Notes: generated from the letters alone by a model not told the origin. A stretch of 64,000 bases of DNA from Gammaproteobacteria bacterium (GCA_031291175.1 JARLJO010000004.1:1-64000); one strand, 5' to 3'. Positions 1 to 9,947 are shown, numbered from the stretch's first letter. Made by a program: numbers and translations.

Positions 1-626
1 TAGGTGTCACGAATTTGACAGACTATGCCTAGAACTTTTAACGCATCTTGCATTTTTTTATTTCTACAAATAATACGTTTTTCTTCATCCGCTTGATAGC
101 CCCGGTTTTGAACGCCTGCATCAGCAGCATTCAATTCAGGTAGCGCCTCATTTAAAAATTGCTTTTTTATAAAAGTGGTAATACCAAAACACATGGATTT
201 AACTGCTGACCCAAGCAATGAAGCTTGTTTCCCTAGTGTACTGCCAGTCTCAACCAGTTTTTGATAAACCTGTCTATTTAAAGCGGGTGATCTTTCGTCT
301 GTTGTCATGTTATTTTCCTTCACTTCAGTAGCATAGCTTCTAACATCAATATAAGTTAGCGCGATATCTTTTTTAACCAGATCGTTATAGTTAAACATCC
401 AGATAAAAAAACGCGATATTGGATTACGTGATCGATAGCTTTCTGTTACTACCACACGCAAGACGTGTATTGCTTCATGGTCATTGTAAAAATCCGCTTG
501 TTCACTAATAGAATGGGGGTTAGCTGCTAAGGGTTTAACCTCAGTAATCCCCCAAAACCAATGGTAAGTATATCGCTTACCCCATTCTATGAGCTGGTCG
601 CATTGATCTGATAATTGTTGATTCAA
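1..626 (-). CDS. Hypothetical protein, 3' end outside window
   Basis: The frame stays open from a TTG start to the window edge, giving 208 visible residues beginning MNQQLSDQCDQLIEWGKRYT. TTG is chosen because AGGAG lies six bases upstream and no ATG fits. The visible part is soluble and rich in aromatic and charged residues, with no signal peptide and no domain I recognise. It begins 15 bases after the stop of the 1027-residue protein gene, so the two are probably co-transcribed. The protein may be a partner or a second effector-like product, but nothing in the sequence gives a function. Confidence 0.7.
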   Translation of the reverse strand, partial: MNQQLSDQCDQLIEWGKRYTYHWFWGITEVKPLAANPHSISEQADFYNDHEAIHVLRVVVTESYRSRNPISRFFIWMFNYNDLVKKDIALTYIDVRSYATEVKENNMTTDERSPALNRQVYQKLVETGSTLGKQASLLGSAVKSMCFGITTFIKKQFLNEALPELNAADAGVQNRGYQADEEKRIICRNKKMQDALKVLGIVCQIRDT

Positions 627-641
627 TGGGAACTCCTATTA

Positions 642-3600
642 TCAATTAAAAAGTACTGGTTTATATTGTGGTTGCTTATTGTCATGCAACTTGTCTTTTT
701 CTGGTTCCTTGGGTTTTAAGGCAAAAATATCTTTCTGCATCTGTTTTATTAACTCGCTTTGTTCACTAATTATTTTATCTTTTGCTTTAGCTTCAGCCTC
801 TTTTGCTTTAGCTTCAGCCTCTTTTGCTTTAGCATCTTCAGCAGATTTTTTAGCAGCCTCATCTGACTTTCCAGATTTTTCGATTAACTCTTTTACTTGT
901 TGAGCGAAAGCTTCTTCTTTCTTTTTAGCCTCTTCCTCTTTTATTTTTAGTTCTTTCTCCGTATCTTCTTTTGCTTTTTTAAGAGATAAAATCTCATTAT
1001 TATTGCGCTTCTCTATAAGTTTACTTAGCATGTTATACAATGGATATTGGCCATAATATTTTCTCTCTTCTCGAATAATGTTTTCTATCCACTGCAAGAG
1101 TTTTTCTTCTGTCACAGGCGTTATATCTCCTACGGAACCCTTAACCTCAGTGCATATTTCGCCGTTGGTCAAATAGGCTGAGCACTGTAGCAGTTGTAGG
1201 TAGTGTTGCTCGTGGCGCTTATGTCGTTCGATATTATGATCTTTGCTATGGCTCCAGAGAAAATTGTAACCATTATATTCAGTTGTGGCATAGTCATGCG
1301 ATGCTTTTAAAGCTTCATAGCAGAAGAAATTGAACTCATCCAAGACTACATGACGACCTTTTTCTTTTAATTCTAATTGAATATTCTCATTGTAGACGAT
1401 TTTATCAGGTTCCGGCTTTCCTTGTGGCTCACCTTTTGCTTCCTCTAACTCATCTTCGTCATCTTCAATGCGCAGTGGGTCGGCACCTTCATGATTCAAT
1501 TCGTGTTGTAATGGCGCTGGCGGCGCCAATGCAAATGGGTCTGGCTGAAAAAATCTTGCTTTATTAGGCCTGATAGCGTTACCGCGATAGGGTTGAGCTT
1601 CATCTATTGCCTTTCTTTTCAAAAGATAACTTGTATCACCGCCAAGCATTTTACCTAGATAAAATACCATATTATTAAGCGCAGTTTTGTAGTCTCTTTC
1701 TTCTTCGGTCAACCCACGGCAGCTTATGATATCGGCAAGGCATTTGTCGTTAAAACGTTTTATACTGCCATTCATGTCTGTTGCGCCACACATTTTCTGG
1801 TCAAGAATAATGGCGATATGTTTTGCTTGTCTATGCGCTAATTCGGTGCGAAATAGAAAAATGAGCGCTACAAAATCGCGGTCATTACTTTTGATTTTTG
1901 CTAATTCAATATCTAATTTTAAATAGAGATCCTGACAGTCTTTAAATGTTTGCTTTACATTCTTTGCATTCTTTGCATTTCCATTCTCATTGTGCATTTC
2001 TATCAGGCGACGTTCAGCATTAGCGTAATCTGTCACATTTAAATGAAATTGCTTCTTTAAATCAGGCAATGTTTTTCTTAAACTTTGAGCTGAAACCTGA
2101 TGAAAATCCCATACAATTTCAAATGTTGATACTTTTATTAACCTTGATGGAATGATACTTGCTTTCTGTGCATTTTCTTCTGCCAACTCGACTTGTTCCA
2201 GCTCTTCAATGTCTTCTTTTTTTTCTGGAGCCTGTCGCATTTGCAGCTTTTTGGGCTGTAAATTGCCTTTAATTGCAAATACATTTTTTCGAAAGGCTTG
2301 TGCCTCTCTCTCCATTTCTTCTTTTCGAAGCTCTGGATTTTCCATGAAATATTCATGTAATGCGTCAAGCTTTTCACATCGTTCTTTCATCTCGCCTATC
2401 TTTTCCCGGAATTCAATTTCAAGCTTAGCGTCTAATGCTTTTGCGTATGTAGCATGCCATCTATTGCCTGCATCCGTTTTTTTGCCCATAACACTAGCAG
2501 CTTCGTTGTCTGCAATACTACTGATTTTTGTAAGTGCTAAATTTAATGCTTTAGTGACATCTCGTATATTATGTAGTAACTCTTTTGCGGCCTCGCCATT
2601 CGTAATGAAATACAGAAGATTGCCGCCATTCGCATAAATATTTCTGGCTTGTTCAACATTCTGACGTAAAAAGGCCATTCTTTCGGAGTTAAGATTAAAG
2701 GCCTCATAATAATCAATAAATTCTTTATTCGAGTAAAAATAAAAGCCTTTATCAGGATCCGATAAATTTTTGCTGACACCCGGCTCATCAATATAAGATC
2801 GAAATACTCTATCTGGATTTCTGTTCCGTAATTTGTTTAATAATGATGTACTGAACCCATAAAGAAAATTCCGAAATGAGTACTGACCGTCCATAGAGGC
2901 CATTGCATATTTTCTGACTTCTTCATCACCATATTGAGCGTCCTTTTCTTTCTCAATATTAAGTAAACTTACATTGTCTTGTATAACATCTCTCGTTGGT
3001 AAATGAAGGGTAATATCAAAGCCTAAACTACAAACAAACTCTATTAATGTGCTCAATTTTGCTAAGTGAATGCTTGCATCCAATCTGTTGCTTAACTCTA
3101 CCACACGAGGTATACATTGCTTAGATAATGACTGCACAACTTTAGCTAAGGTTATGCTAGCATCTGTATAATCATTTCCCCAAAAGTTTTTCTTCAACAG
3201 TCTCATTGACATTAATCTTTTTACATATAACAAATGGTTCTCAACTTCTTTCATTGCTTTTGGTGTTGTTAAATCTATTTTTGAAAGAACATAAACAACA
3301 TCAATTAAATAGAGAAAAACATATTTGATTGCGTGGAAATTTCCTTTAAACCATTTATCTTTGCACGCATTAAAGTAGATAATAAGATCTATAATAATCC
3401 CCTTAAGTGGGAGTGCCATCTCATTTCCACCTAATCGCTCAGGTTGAAATGCAAGTTTTTTATTTTCTGCTTCATAAGCAGGAAATTTACGTTTTGATTT
3501 TCCTTCAGGCTTATAGCTGATGTGTAGTGGATAATCATTCGAATGAAAAATATCTGAATAGATTTTTTGTGCCGTGTCGATGATTTTCACTTCTTCTTCT

Positions 3601-3725
3601 GAATAGCTATTCCTTAGCTCTTCAGCTTGTTCCCATAGAAGTTTGCACACTGTTAGGGCGGTGGAATAATTCTCTTTTAGAAAAGGCGCTACTTCTGTGA
3701 ATAATTTTTCTGCTCTGGCTTCCAT
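642..3725 (-). CDS. Large hypothetical protein with C-terminal coiled coil, effector candidate
   Basis: This encodes 1027 residues, starting at an ATG preceded by GAGGA at eight bases. There is no signal peptide or membrane segment. The N-terminal 400 residues are predicted helical and unrecognised. Residues around 420-500 are charged and helical. A Glu-rich linker lies near 750-770 (DDEDELEEAKGEPQ). From about 900 the protein is coiled coil, containing tandem heptads of the type AEAKAKE encoded by a 21-bp DNA repeat. The C terminus is polar (KPKEPEKDKLHDNKQPQ). Size, solubility, coiled coil and lack of homology resemble Legionella/Coxiella type IV effectors, but that is inference. It is the first gene of a two-gene minus-strand unit. 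Confidence 0.8.
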   Translation of the reverse strand: MEARAEKLFTEVAPFLKENYSTALTVCKLLWEQAEELRNSYSEEEVKIIDTAQKIYSDIFHSNDYPLHISYKPEGKSKRKFPAYEAENKKLAFQPERLGGNEMALPLKGIIIDLIIYFNACKDKWFKGNFHAIKYVFLYLIDVVYVLSKIDLTTPKAMKEVENHLLYVKRLMSMRLLKKNFWGNDYTDASITLAKVVQSLSKQCIPRVVELSNRLDASIHLAKLSTLIEFVCSLGFDITLHLPTRDVIQDNVSLLNIEKEKDAQYGDEEVRKYAMASMDGQYSFRNFLYGFSTSLLNKLRNRNPDRVFRSYIDEPGVSKNLSDPDKGFYFYSNKEFIDYYEAFNLNSERMAFLRQNVEQARNIYANGGNLLYFITNGEAAKELLHNIRDVTKALNLALTKISSIADNEAASVMGKKTDAGNRWHATYAKALDAKLEIEFREKIGEMKERCEKLDALHEYFMENPELRKEEMEREAQAFRKNVFAIKGNLQPKKLQMRQAPEKKEDIEELEQVELAEENAQKASIIPSRLIKVSTFEIVWDFHQVSAQSLRKTLPDLKKQFHLNVTDYANAERRLIEMHNENGNAKNAKNVKQTFKDCQDLYLKLDIELAKIKSNDRDFVALIFLFRTELAHRQAKHIAIILDQKMCGATDMNGSIKRFNDKCLADIISCRGLTEEERDYKTALNNMVFYLGKMLGGDTSYLLKRKAIDEAQPYRGNAIRPNKARFFQPDPFALAPPAPLQHELNHEGADPLRIEDDEDELEEAKGEPQGKPEPDKIVYNENIQLELKEKGRHVVLDEFNFFCYEALKASHDYATTEYNGYNFLWSHSKDHNIERHKRHEQHYLQLLQCSAYLTNGEICTEVKGSVGDITPVTEEKLLQWIENIIREERKYYGQYPLYNMLSKLIEKRNNNEILSLKKAKEDTEKELKIKEEEAKKKEEAFAQQVKELIEKSGKSDEAAKKSAEDAKAKEAEAKAKEAEAKAKDKIISEQSELIKQMQKDIFALKPKEPEKDKLHDNKQPQYKPVLFN
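781..832. repeat. 21-bp in-frame tandem repeat
   Basis: Two exact 21-bp copies (781-801 and 802-822) plus a 10-bp partial third copy. They encode repeated heptads of Ala, Lys and Glu in the coiled coil of the 1027-residue protein. Copy-number change would keep the frame and alter coiled-coil length. Confidence 0.9.
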
Positions 3726-4211
3726 ATTAGGATTCCTCTTATCAAGTTAATTTAACCAATATGATTCCTGTGCATTTGACGACCACAGTGGTTTGTTTTT
3801 TTGTTCAGTTGCGACAGTATACCTGTCCACTTTTAAATCACAACCCCTCGAAATGCCCATATTTCGTTTGAAATTAGAGAATTATGCGATATTGACTGCA
3901 AGCTTTGTGAGACATTGACCATTGCCATCGAAAGATATTGCCTAAATATGAGAACCAACTTTAGACGTGTTTTAATCTTTTTCTTTATAACTCAATGGAT
4001 TACAGCTGGAGGGCTTTTTAAAGTTAAACTTCGCAAAATAAATTTAAAAAAATTTAAATTTATTTTAGTAATAATTTATCTTTGAAGATACTTGGCAGAT
4101 TGCACGTGAATACATATAAGCTGCAATTTCTTGAATTATTACAACAAGAGATTTATAAGATTATGATTAATTTTTATTATTTCCCCAATAGGTAAGCCGC
4201 TTACATATATC
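3726..4211. other. Intergenic, no gene seen
   Basis: About 490 AT-rich bases between two minus-strand genes. I see no coding frame. It holds an AT-only perfect hairpin, 14-bp arms at 4035-4048 and 4053-4066 with a four-base loop, of unknown role. The promoter of the downstream large gene should lie at its low-coordinate end. Confidence 0.5.
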
Positions 4212-4982
4212 TTACCGATGGGAAACAGGCGGAGAGAAGGTTGATTTTTTTTCTGGTAATTCTAAGCCTAGATCATTAGCCATCTGGTCAGCACCTCTAG
4301 AGAAGAATCCATATATACTTGAGCCTACGTCATAAAGATTATTTATGACTGTTTCAAATAAAGAGGGGCTAAGATGTTGATGCAATATTTCTAGCATATC
4401 CAAATAATTTTTTTGTGTGAAGAGGGCTTTGCTCTTTTCATCATGATAAATGGCTTTAATAACTGAACCGTGTTTTGATAGTAAATCAATAATAACTTTA
4501 CTGCTGTGATTTTTCATTAATTCAACCAGTATTGCTGCCGAGTGTTGTAGATCCCGTGTTGAAAAAAATCCAAGCGTTTGTTGTGCTTCAAACAACAAAG
4601 CAATTGCCATTTTAATTGCATTTTGTAACGGTTTCTTTAAGGGGGGAAAAGCTTTTGTGGGGCGTAAAATAGAATTTAATTCTTGTACGCACTGCAAAAA
4701 AAAGCGGGGTTTATGCAAGTCGGCATTATCTCTTAGATTCCATAAGTTCAGGGGGATTTCGCTAAGAGAGTCTCCAATAATATCTTCGAGTCTATCTAAT
4801 CGTCCACTTTCATATGATTGATGGGCATATCTGCTATCATCACCGTTTTCAACAGCCTGAGAATTGTAGCGACTCAACGCTAAAATTAAAGTGGTTCGTG
4901 CATGAAAAATATATTTGAGTGCTAGAGCCAAATTTGTATCTGACGTTGATATATTGGTGGCTAACGGATCTCTAGCTTGCAT
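4212..4982 (-). CDS. Hypothetical protein, helical
   Basis: This encodes 256 residues with no signal peptide and no recognised domain. The chain looks all-helical: the N-terminal third resembles a helical bundle (NLALALKYIFHARTTLILAL), and residues 120-200 have a repeating amphipathic pattern. One moderately hydrophobic stretch around residue 125 (NAIKMAIALLFEAQQTLGFF) is too polar to be a clear membrane span. The C-terminal tail is short and polar (PEKKSTFSPPVSHR). The gene stands alone, more than 480 bases from its neighbours. A cytosolic or translocated protein of unknown role is the most I can support. Confidence 0.65.
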   Translation of the reverse strand: MQARDPLATNISTSDTNLALALKYIFHARTTLILALSRYNSQAVENGDDSRYAHQSYESGRLDRLEDIIGDSLSEIPLNLWNLRDNADLHKPRFFLQCVQELNSILRPTKAFPPLKKPLQNAIKMAIALLFEAQQTLGFFSTRDLQHSAAILVELMKNHSSKVIIDLLSKHGSVIKAIYHDEKSKALFTQKNYLDMLEILHQHLSPSLFETVINNLYDVGSSIYGFFSRGADQMANDLGLELPEKKSTFSPPVSHR

Positions 4983-5745
4983 GGATTCTGCTTATCTCTC
5001 GGAGATTGAATGAATTTTAAAATGTAATCGACGAATAATATAGCAATAGTGGCGTTAAGTGAAGAAAATTTACCTCACTATGTGGCGACCCTAACAAATG
5101 AACTTACTGTATATTAAAAATCAATAAGTTATGTTTCTCTAAAGGATTCGGGATCAAGCGCTCTTAATCACAATATTAGAATGATTGGATGGATGCTTGC
5201 CTGACCGTTAACGTCCAAAGGGGTTAAGTAAATAGTGATGATTAAGCCGCATATAAAGGCGACACCATGAATTGAGGGAATTCATGGTATCGAAAATCTA
5301 CTAATAGTTTTCAAAACTTATATCAGATTAAATATAGACTCGACAAGCACCCTAACTCAACGTGACGAATGGTCATCAGCATTGTTAGGTTTGAGGCGAC
5401 TGCAATGAAAAAAGCGTCATAAATGTAGAATAAAAAATATTTGTTTCTGATCATATCTTCTCTCAATTATAAGTAGGTATCGGTTACGCACTTCTGTCAT
5501 TAGCCTATTGCAAAGACAGAAGGCGTACTTACTCAAAGCAGTTAAGGTAATCTTAAAATTACTCGTTAAGTAACTTATTGATAACATATTCATTTTCACA
5601 GCCTTTTGATTGCTTTAAAAGCATAATGGATTAATTTGATCTATAATAGATAGATCTCCATGCAATAAAAGGTATTTCGTAGGCCATTCAATCACCGCTA
5701 AAAAAAGCGCTTAGATCTGATCAACTGATTGAGAGGGAATTTGAA
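4983..5745. other. Intergenic, no convincing gene
   Basis: About 760 AT-rich bases. Frames here are short, lack ribosome-binding sites and read like noise. The only structure seen is the perfect hairpin listed at 5264-5288. Confidence 0.5.
5264..5288. repeat. Perfect hairpin, 10-bp arms
   Basis: ACCATGAATT (5264-5273) and its complement AATTCATGGT (5279-5288) flank GAGGG. There is no T run on either side, so it is not a standard terminator. It could be a protein-binding site or a structured transcript. Confidence 0.5.
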
Positions 5746-6042
5746 ATGAAAAAATTGATAGGTATTCTTGTCTTGTCGTTTGTGAGTGTGATCAGCTTTG
5801 CTAACGTACCTTGCTGCAAAGATGCTTATGCGGCATGTAAAGCAGCGGGTTTTCATGGCGATACTAACATAACCGTAAAATGTTTAATTCCGCTTTCTCA
5901 AGGAAAGCATGTGCGAGGGGTTATTATAGATCCTGCTGCTGTTCAGAGCTGCAATCTGCCAAAAGTACCACCTGGCGCTATCGTGAAAGTGACGACAGAT
6001 CCTAAAACACATTTACGACAACTTCAAGTAACTAATCCTTGA
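5746..6042 (+). CDS. Small secreted Cys-containing protein
   Basis: This encodes 98 residues. The first 19 form a typical Sec signal peptide (MKKLIGILVLSFVSVISFA), probably cleaved before NVPCC. The mature part has five Cys, including a CC pair, and ends HLRQLQVTNP, with no recognised family. GAGAGGG lies about eight bases upstream of the ATG. It stands alone and is probably periplasmic or secreted. Confidence 0.75.
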   Translation: MKKLIGILVLSFVSVISFANVPCCKDAYAACKAAGFHGDTNITVKCLIPLSQGKHVRGVIIDPAAVQSCNLPKVPPGAIVKVTTDPKTHLRQLQVTNP

Positions 6043-6132
6043 GTTTAAAAACGGAGTAGCTGGTCGCGTTATATTTTTACGCGCGGTCCACAGTTCACAT
6101 GAAAAAAGATAACATGCGTTGACAGCGCGGCA

Positions 6133-6360
6133 GTCACTCATTCTAATCTTCAATCCATTTATGAGCCTTTAGTCTCCTCTATTGATTTACCCACGGTAAT
6201 TCGCTATTCTAGCAAACTCGTTTATGGTCCAATATTACCTAAACGATAAGGTGCATCAAAAGTCATTGATAAAATCTACACTGAAATTGATATGGCAATT
6301 ACCCTCCTTAAACCCTGCAAAAAATCCTGCGAACTCTCCGTTAACCAAATAGCAACTTAA
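6133..6360 (+). pseudogene. Possible decayed coding remnant
   Basis: One frame reads VTHSNLQSIYEPLVSSIDLP, continues to an internal TAA at about 6247, and then reads on in the same frame (GASKVIDKIYTEIDMAITLL) to a TAA near 6360. Composition on both sides of the stop looks coding-like, but there is no start codon, no ribosome-binding site and no family match. It may be a gene fragment or chance. Confidence 0.25.
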
Positions 6361-6413
6361 ACTAAAATACACTATTCCTAACTAAACCGATTAAAACCAT
6401 CTAGAGTTGACCA

Positions 6414-7024
6414 ATGAAATTCATTCAGAAAAAAGCAAAGAGTTTAAACAATAGTTACTTCTCAATAATACTGCCCTATATTCCTATTTTTATTCTTATG
6501 TTTATGTTTTTTTCCTATGGGGATGCATTTCTGTTAAGTTCAAGCTGGGAGGATATCTTATGGATTGATATCTTCCCCGTATTAATCGCTATTTTTTTCA
6601 TTGCTTTCATTTTTAATTTTCAAAGAACGAAAGCAAGATTTGAGCTTGAAAAAAGAAATGGCTTATCCATCTTTTTTTCAGCTATTTTTTTCCACCCATA
6701 TCTGCTGTTATAACTTGTATTCTCATCAATGTATTTCTTTTAATACCCACTAAATATTTTGCAAAAGAAGGTTTCTCTGAAGCGTTGCATACGAACCAGA
6801 TTGAGTGTTCTAGAACAAGGAAAAGCTTACACAGTGATATCAATGCTTATTACAAAGTCATGGGGTATAGCGATCTTAATATAAAGGTGCAAGTAAACTC
6901 TTGTTATGAGACATCCACTAGTAATCTCATGGAACGTATGCGCAAACAGGGCATTTATATCAAAGGACGACAATGGTTTGTGGGGCGTTATGTGGATCGA
7001 TTTTCTTTAATTGAGGACAATTAA
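6414..7024 (+). pseudogene. Membrane protein gene split by a -1 frameshift
   Basis: The first frame runs 6414-6713 and contains two membrane segments (IPIFILMFMFFSYGDAFLL; FPVLIAIFFIAFIFNF). The second frame, read from the run of seven T at 6685-6691, supplies a third span (ISAVITCILINVFLLIP) and a soluble Cys-containing tail ending VDRFSLIEDN at 7024. Joined, they make about 203 residues. The break falls exactly on T TTT TTC in the zero frame (6686-6692), where a one-base backward slip continues into the second frame at CCA. It may be a disabled gene, a sequencing error in a homopolymer, or programmed slippage. The family is not recognised. Confidence 0.6.
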
Positions 7025-7027
7025 CTC

Positions 7028-7059
7028 AAAAAAATACCCCACCCTTTTAGGATGGGGTA
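7028..7059 (-). terminator. Rho-independent terminator of the lipase gene
   Basis: Read on the minus strand, a 10-bp stem TACCCCATCC/GGGTGGGGTA with one G-T pair is followed by seven T. It lies 12 bases past the lipase stop codon. Confidence 0.85.
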
Positions 7060-7070
7060 ACTGAAATGGA

Positions 7071-8153
7071 TTATTTCCATTGATGAATGAGTGTTTCAAT
7101 CTGTAACGATAACACGCGATGCGCCATGCTGGTTGGGTGAAGCGTGTCAGCAAAAACGTAATTGTTTGGCGCCGTGCTTGGGCAGTAAATTGCCGTAGGC
7201 ACAGTAGAGCAAGCAGGGGACGTATAGTTAACAAACTGAAATGATTGCCCTGATACTGTATAAGGTTGGCCAGCTTTGGTCGCTAGAATGACATTATCCA
7301 ATAACGTGTAAACATCCACATATAATACTTTAACGCCAGTTTGCTTTATGACGCGACCTAATTGCGAATTTAGCATGGAGTTAAAAGTGAAACTCAATGT
7401 TTTTACTGTCGCAGGTAGAGCTGGATTATGTGTTTGAAGAGCGGCGCCAGTGATTAACGGAGTCAAACCAATATTTGGCAAGGATAATACTACCACTCTT
7501 TTCGCACCGCTTGCACTCAGTCTAGCCACTTCGTTAGCCACGTTTATCGCAGCATTTTGTGCTGCCGCTAATAACTGTGCTTGCGAAGGAATAGGACTAC
7601 TATTCAATAATGTCAGTAAATCATTAGCACCTGACCATATGAAATAGACCGCATTTGGATCTGCTCTATGTCCAGTAGCCGTACCAATATATTGCTCTAT
7701 TTGTTGATTTAAAGATGGCGCCCAAGTTTCAACAAACCCCGTGGAATTGGTAGTACTACCACCAGCCGCATAATCTACTCCTGTCAATGTGCCGGTAGCA
7801 AATCCGGGAACAGGATAGATAGAATTATTCGTAATGGTATCAGCAGGATTCGGCCCTGCATAAACCGGCAAAGTAAATCCTTTAATATCTCGCGCAAGAT
7901 ATTGCGCATAAGTGTAACCACCAAACGTGGTAAAGGTTGGTGCTTTACCCGCCGGTAAAGGCGCTGGGAATGACCAGATATTATTAAACCCACTGTCTGT
8001 CAAGCTATCCCCGAAGAAATAAACCTGACTGATTTGATCAAAAGAAAGCGCTTGTGCGGTCGTTGATAAACCGCCGCATAATACACCAGCGCTTGCTAAA
8101 AGAGTCATTTGCATTCCAGCACGCGCCACTAACCTCGATATTTTTTTTAACAT
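7071..8153 (-). CDS. Exported GDSL lipase/acyltransferase
   Basis: This encodes 360 residues of the SGNH/GDSL hydrolase family. A signal peptide covers about residues 1-35 (ends STTAQA). Block I is FFGDSLTDSG with the nucleophile Ser, block III is SGANDLL with the oxyanion-hole Asn, and block V is DTLHPTSMAH supplying Asp and His. Length and layout match secreted phospholipase A/lysophospholipase/acyltransferase proteins such as Legionella PlaA and PlaC, but substrate cannot be read from sequence. AAGGAGA lies upstream of the ATG. The gene follows fadL by 23 bases in one operon, which suggests that released fatty acids are imported by the neighbour. A terminator follows. Confidence 0.9.
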   Translation of the reverse strand: MLKKISRLVARAGMQMTLLASAGVLCGGLSTTAQALSFDQISQVYFFGDSLTDSGFNNIWSFPAPLPAGKAPTFTTFGGYTYAQYLARDIKGFTLPVYAGPNPADTITNNSIYPVPGFATGTLTGVDYAAGGSTTNSTGFVETWAPSLNQQIEQYIGTATGHRADPNAVYFIWSGANDLLTLLNSSPIPSQAQLLAAAQNAAINVANEVARLSASGAKRVVVLSLPNIGLTPLITGAALQTHNPALPATVKTLSFTFNSMLNSQLGRVIKQTGVKVLYVDVYTLLDNVILATKAGQPYTVSGQSFQFVNYTSPACSTVPTAIYCPSTAPNNYVFADTLHPTSMAHRVLSLQIETLIHQWK

Positions 8154-8176
8154 AGCGTTCTTCTCCTTAAAATTAG

Positions 8177-9562
8177 TTAGTAGCTATAGCGTACGGCTAA
8201 TGCCACGATATCGGCTGAACCTTTATAATTCGCATGAACTTGATTCACTTCTAATGGCAAGGTACTGACTGCATTGGTGCCGGTAGATTGAGTGACATTC
8301 ACAGTCTGGTTACTCATAAAGAGATGGGTGTAAGCGCCATCAAATGAGAGATGTTTGGTCGCTTTGTAACTTGTACCTAGCGCCAACCAAACTCGATCGG
8401 TATCAGGAATGCGTGGATCTCTGTAAGTGTCGCGAGTTGGTGTTTGATCATAAGCCACACCACCACGAACTGTCCAGGCAGGTGTTACACGGTAATCTGC
8501 ACCTAATGCGCCTAGCCAGCTATTCTTCCAGTCTGTTTGAAGAGTACTGTTAGTAGCGAAACCTTGAGGCATATAAATGCTAAGCTGATTGAAGGTATAC
8601 CAGAAATTCACTTGCGCGGATGCTTTCAACGTCAACTTACCAATATCGCGTGCCGCACTCAACGTTAATACCGCTGGTGTTTTGATGCTGGCATCAATAC
8701 TGGTTTGGGCATTAAACAAAAAATCCTGGGAAGGCGCTGGCACAACAGGACCAGGTGATGTGTATTGACGTCCACTACCATCGAGCGCTTCTGACACTTG
8801 TGAACGGAAACCCAGACCGAAATGCGTATATTCATTCGGTTTATACACCGCACCGATAGTATAACCAAAGCCCCAGCTGCTGCCGTTTAAACGAGTCGGC
8901 AAATTTGACGCAAAGAATGTATCAAGCCCTGTGCCGGTATAAGGCCCATTGTAATTTGAAAAAGAGGCTTTGATATATTGCGCTTGAAGCCCAACACCCA
9001 CGGAGAATTTATCATTCACTTCGTAAGAAATGGCGGGATTAATATTGATGGTTCTAACAGAGCTCTCATCGGCGGCGAATCTCAACACAGAATTGCTGTT
9101 ATAGCCTGTTGTCAAACCAAATGGAGCAACGATACCAAGACCGGCAACTAACTTTTGATTAAAACGCCAGCTAAGATAAGCATTTGGCGCAAAAGCAGAA
9201 GGAGAAATACTATTTTGATAACTTGATCCCTGTACTGGCGCTGTAATACTGCTATCAGGCGCTCCAGGCACATTAACCGTATGTATTGCGCTAGCATTGT
9301 AAACTTTAATATGAGGCATGATCTCACTGCCACCTAAATAAGCTTGATTTTCTATCAGGCTTGATAAAGTTGCAGGGTTTGAAAACATAGATGAAACATC
9401 GTTCTCAGCAACTGCAGCGCCTGCTGTTGCAGCACCTTGTAAGCTTGGACTGATCTCATTTAGCTGAAAGCCCGCAGCATGAGCTGCCGGTGTAAAAATA
9501 ATTTGGGAAAGTAAAAAAGTTAACACTGATATTTTAGGAAGTGAGCGTATACAGTGCGTCAT
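8177..9562 (-). CDS. fadL: FadL-type outer-membrane fatty acid transporter
   Basis: This encodes 461 residues of the FadL/TodX/OMPP1 family, outer-membrane beta-barrels that pass long-chain fatty acids or other hydrophobic compounds. A signal peptide ends at about residue 30 (TPAAHA), followed by the FadL-type mature start AGFQLNEISPSLQGAATAGA. The NPA hallmark is present in SSMFSNPATLSSL, and the protein ends in an aromatic barrel strand (VALAVRYSY). The start at 9562 is preferred over the upstream in-frame ATG at 9607 because AAGGAGG precedes it and the signal peptide follows at once. It is the first gene of an operon with the GDSL lipase, and a good promoter lies upstream. Confidence 0.92.
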   Translation of the reverse strand: MTHCIRSLPKISVLTFLLSQIIFTPAAHAAGFQLNEISPSLQGAATAGAAVAENDVSSMFSNPATLSSLIENQAYLGGSEIMPHIKVYNASAIHTVNVPGAPDSSITAPVQGSSYQNSISPSAFAPNAYLSWRFNQKLVAGLGIVAPFGLTTGYNSNSVLRFAADESSVRTININPAISYEVNDKFSVGVGLQAQYIKASFSNYNGPYTGTGLDTFFASNLPTRLNGSSWGFGYTIGAVYKPNEYTHFGLGFRSQVSEALDGSGRQYTSPGPVVPAPSQDFLFNAQTSIDASIKTPAVLTLSAARDIGKLTLKASAQVNFWYTFNQLSIYMPQGFATNSTLQTDWKNSWLGALGADYRVTPAWTVRGGVAYDQTPTRDTYRDPRIPDTDRVWLALGTSYKATKHLSFDGAYTHLFMSNQTVNVTQSTGTNAVSTLPLEVNQVHANYKGSADIVALAVRYSY

Positions 9563-9663
9563 GTAGCCTCCTTGGCTAAAAACTTTAAAAGTCATTTGGT
9601 AATTCATATCTATAGGAGACGGTAATTAACACTTTAACTTACAGATTACCGTGATCTTGGCAG

Positions 9664-9692
9664 AGTATATAACCGGAATAAGTGATTTACAA
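9664..9692 (-). promoter_or_regulatory. Sigma-70-like promoter of fadL-lipase
   Basis: On the minus strand, TTGTAA (9692-9687) and TATACT (9669-9664) are separated by 17 bases. The site is about 100 bases upstream of the fadL start. Confidence 0.5.
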
Positions 9693-9947
9693 CTTTCCTG
9701 CTCTATTCCTATTTTTTTGTCGATCCTTTATCTCTAAAGCAGAATATAAATTAATCGGAATTATTGCTGTTGTTTGTTTTTAGTCAGAGAGCTATGTGCT
9801 CTTCTTTGCATAACGTAATGTAGCATAGGGGAATCTTTTTTCTGGAAAGTATTGTGCCTTAACAGCGATCGTTGTAATTTGTCTAATGTGCAAGATGGAC
9901 GCACTGTGGTCGTTGATTTCTTCAATCTATGCTTAAGGAATGAGCTT

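Noticed and set aside
2152-2637. 161-codon plus-strand frame opposite the 1027-residue protein gene
   Set aside because: It is antisense to a longer, well-started gene, is very Ser/Ala/Phe-rich as expected of a shadow frame, and has no ribosome-binding site.
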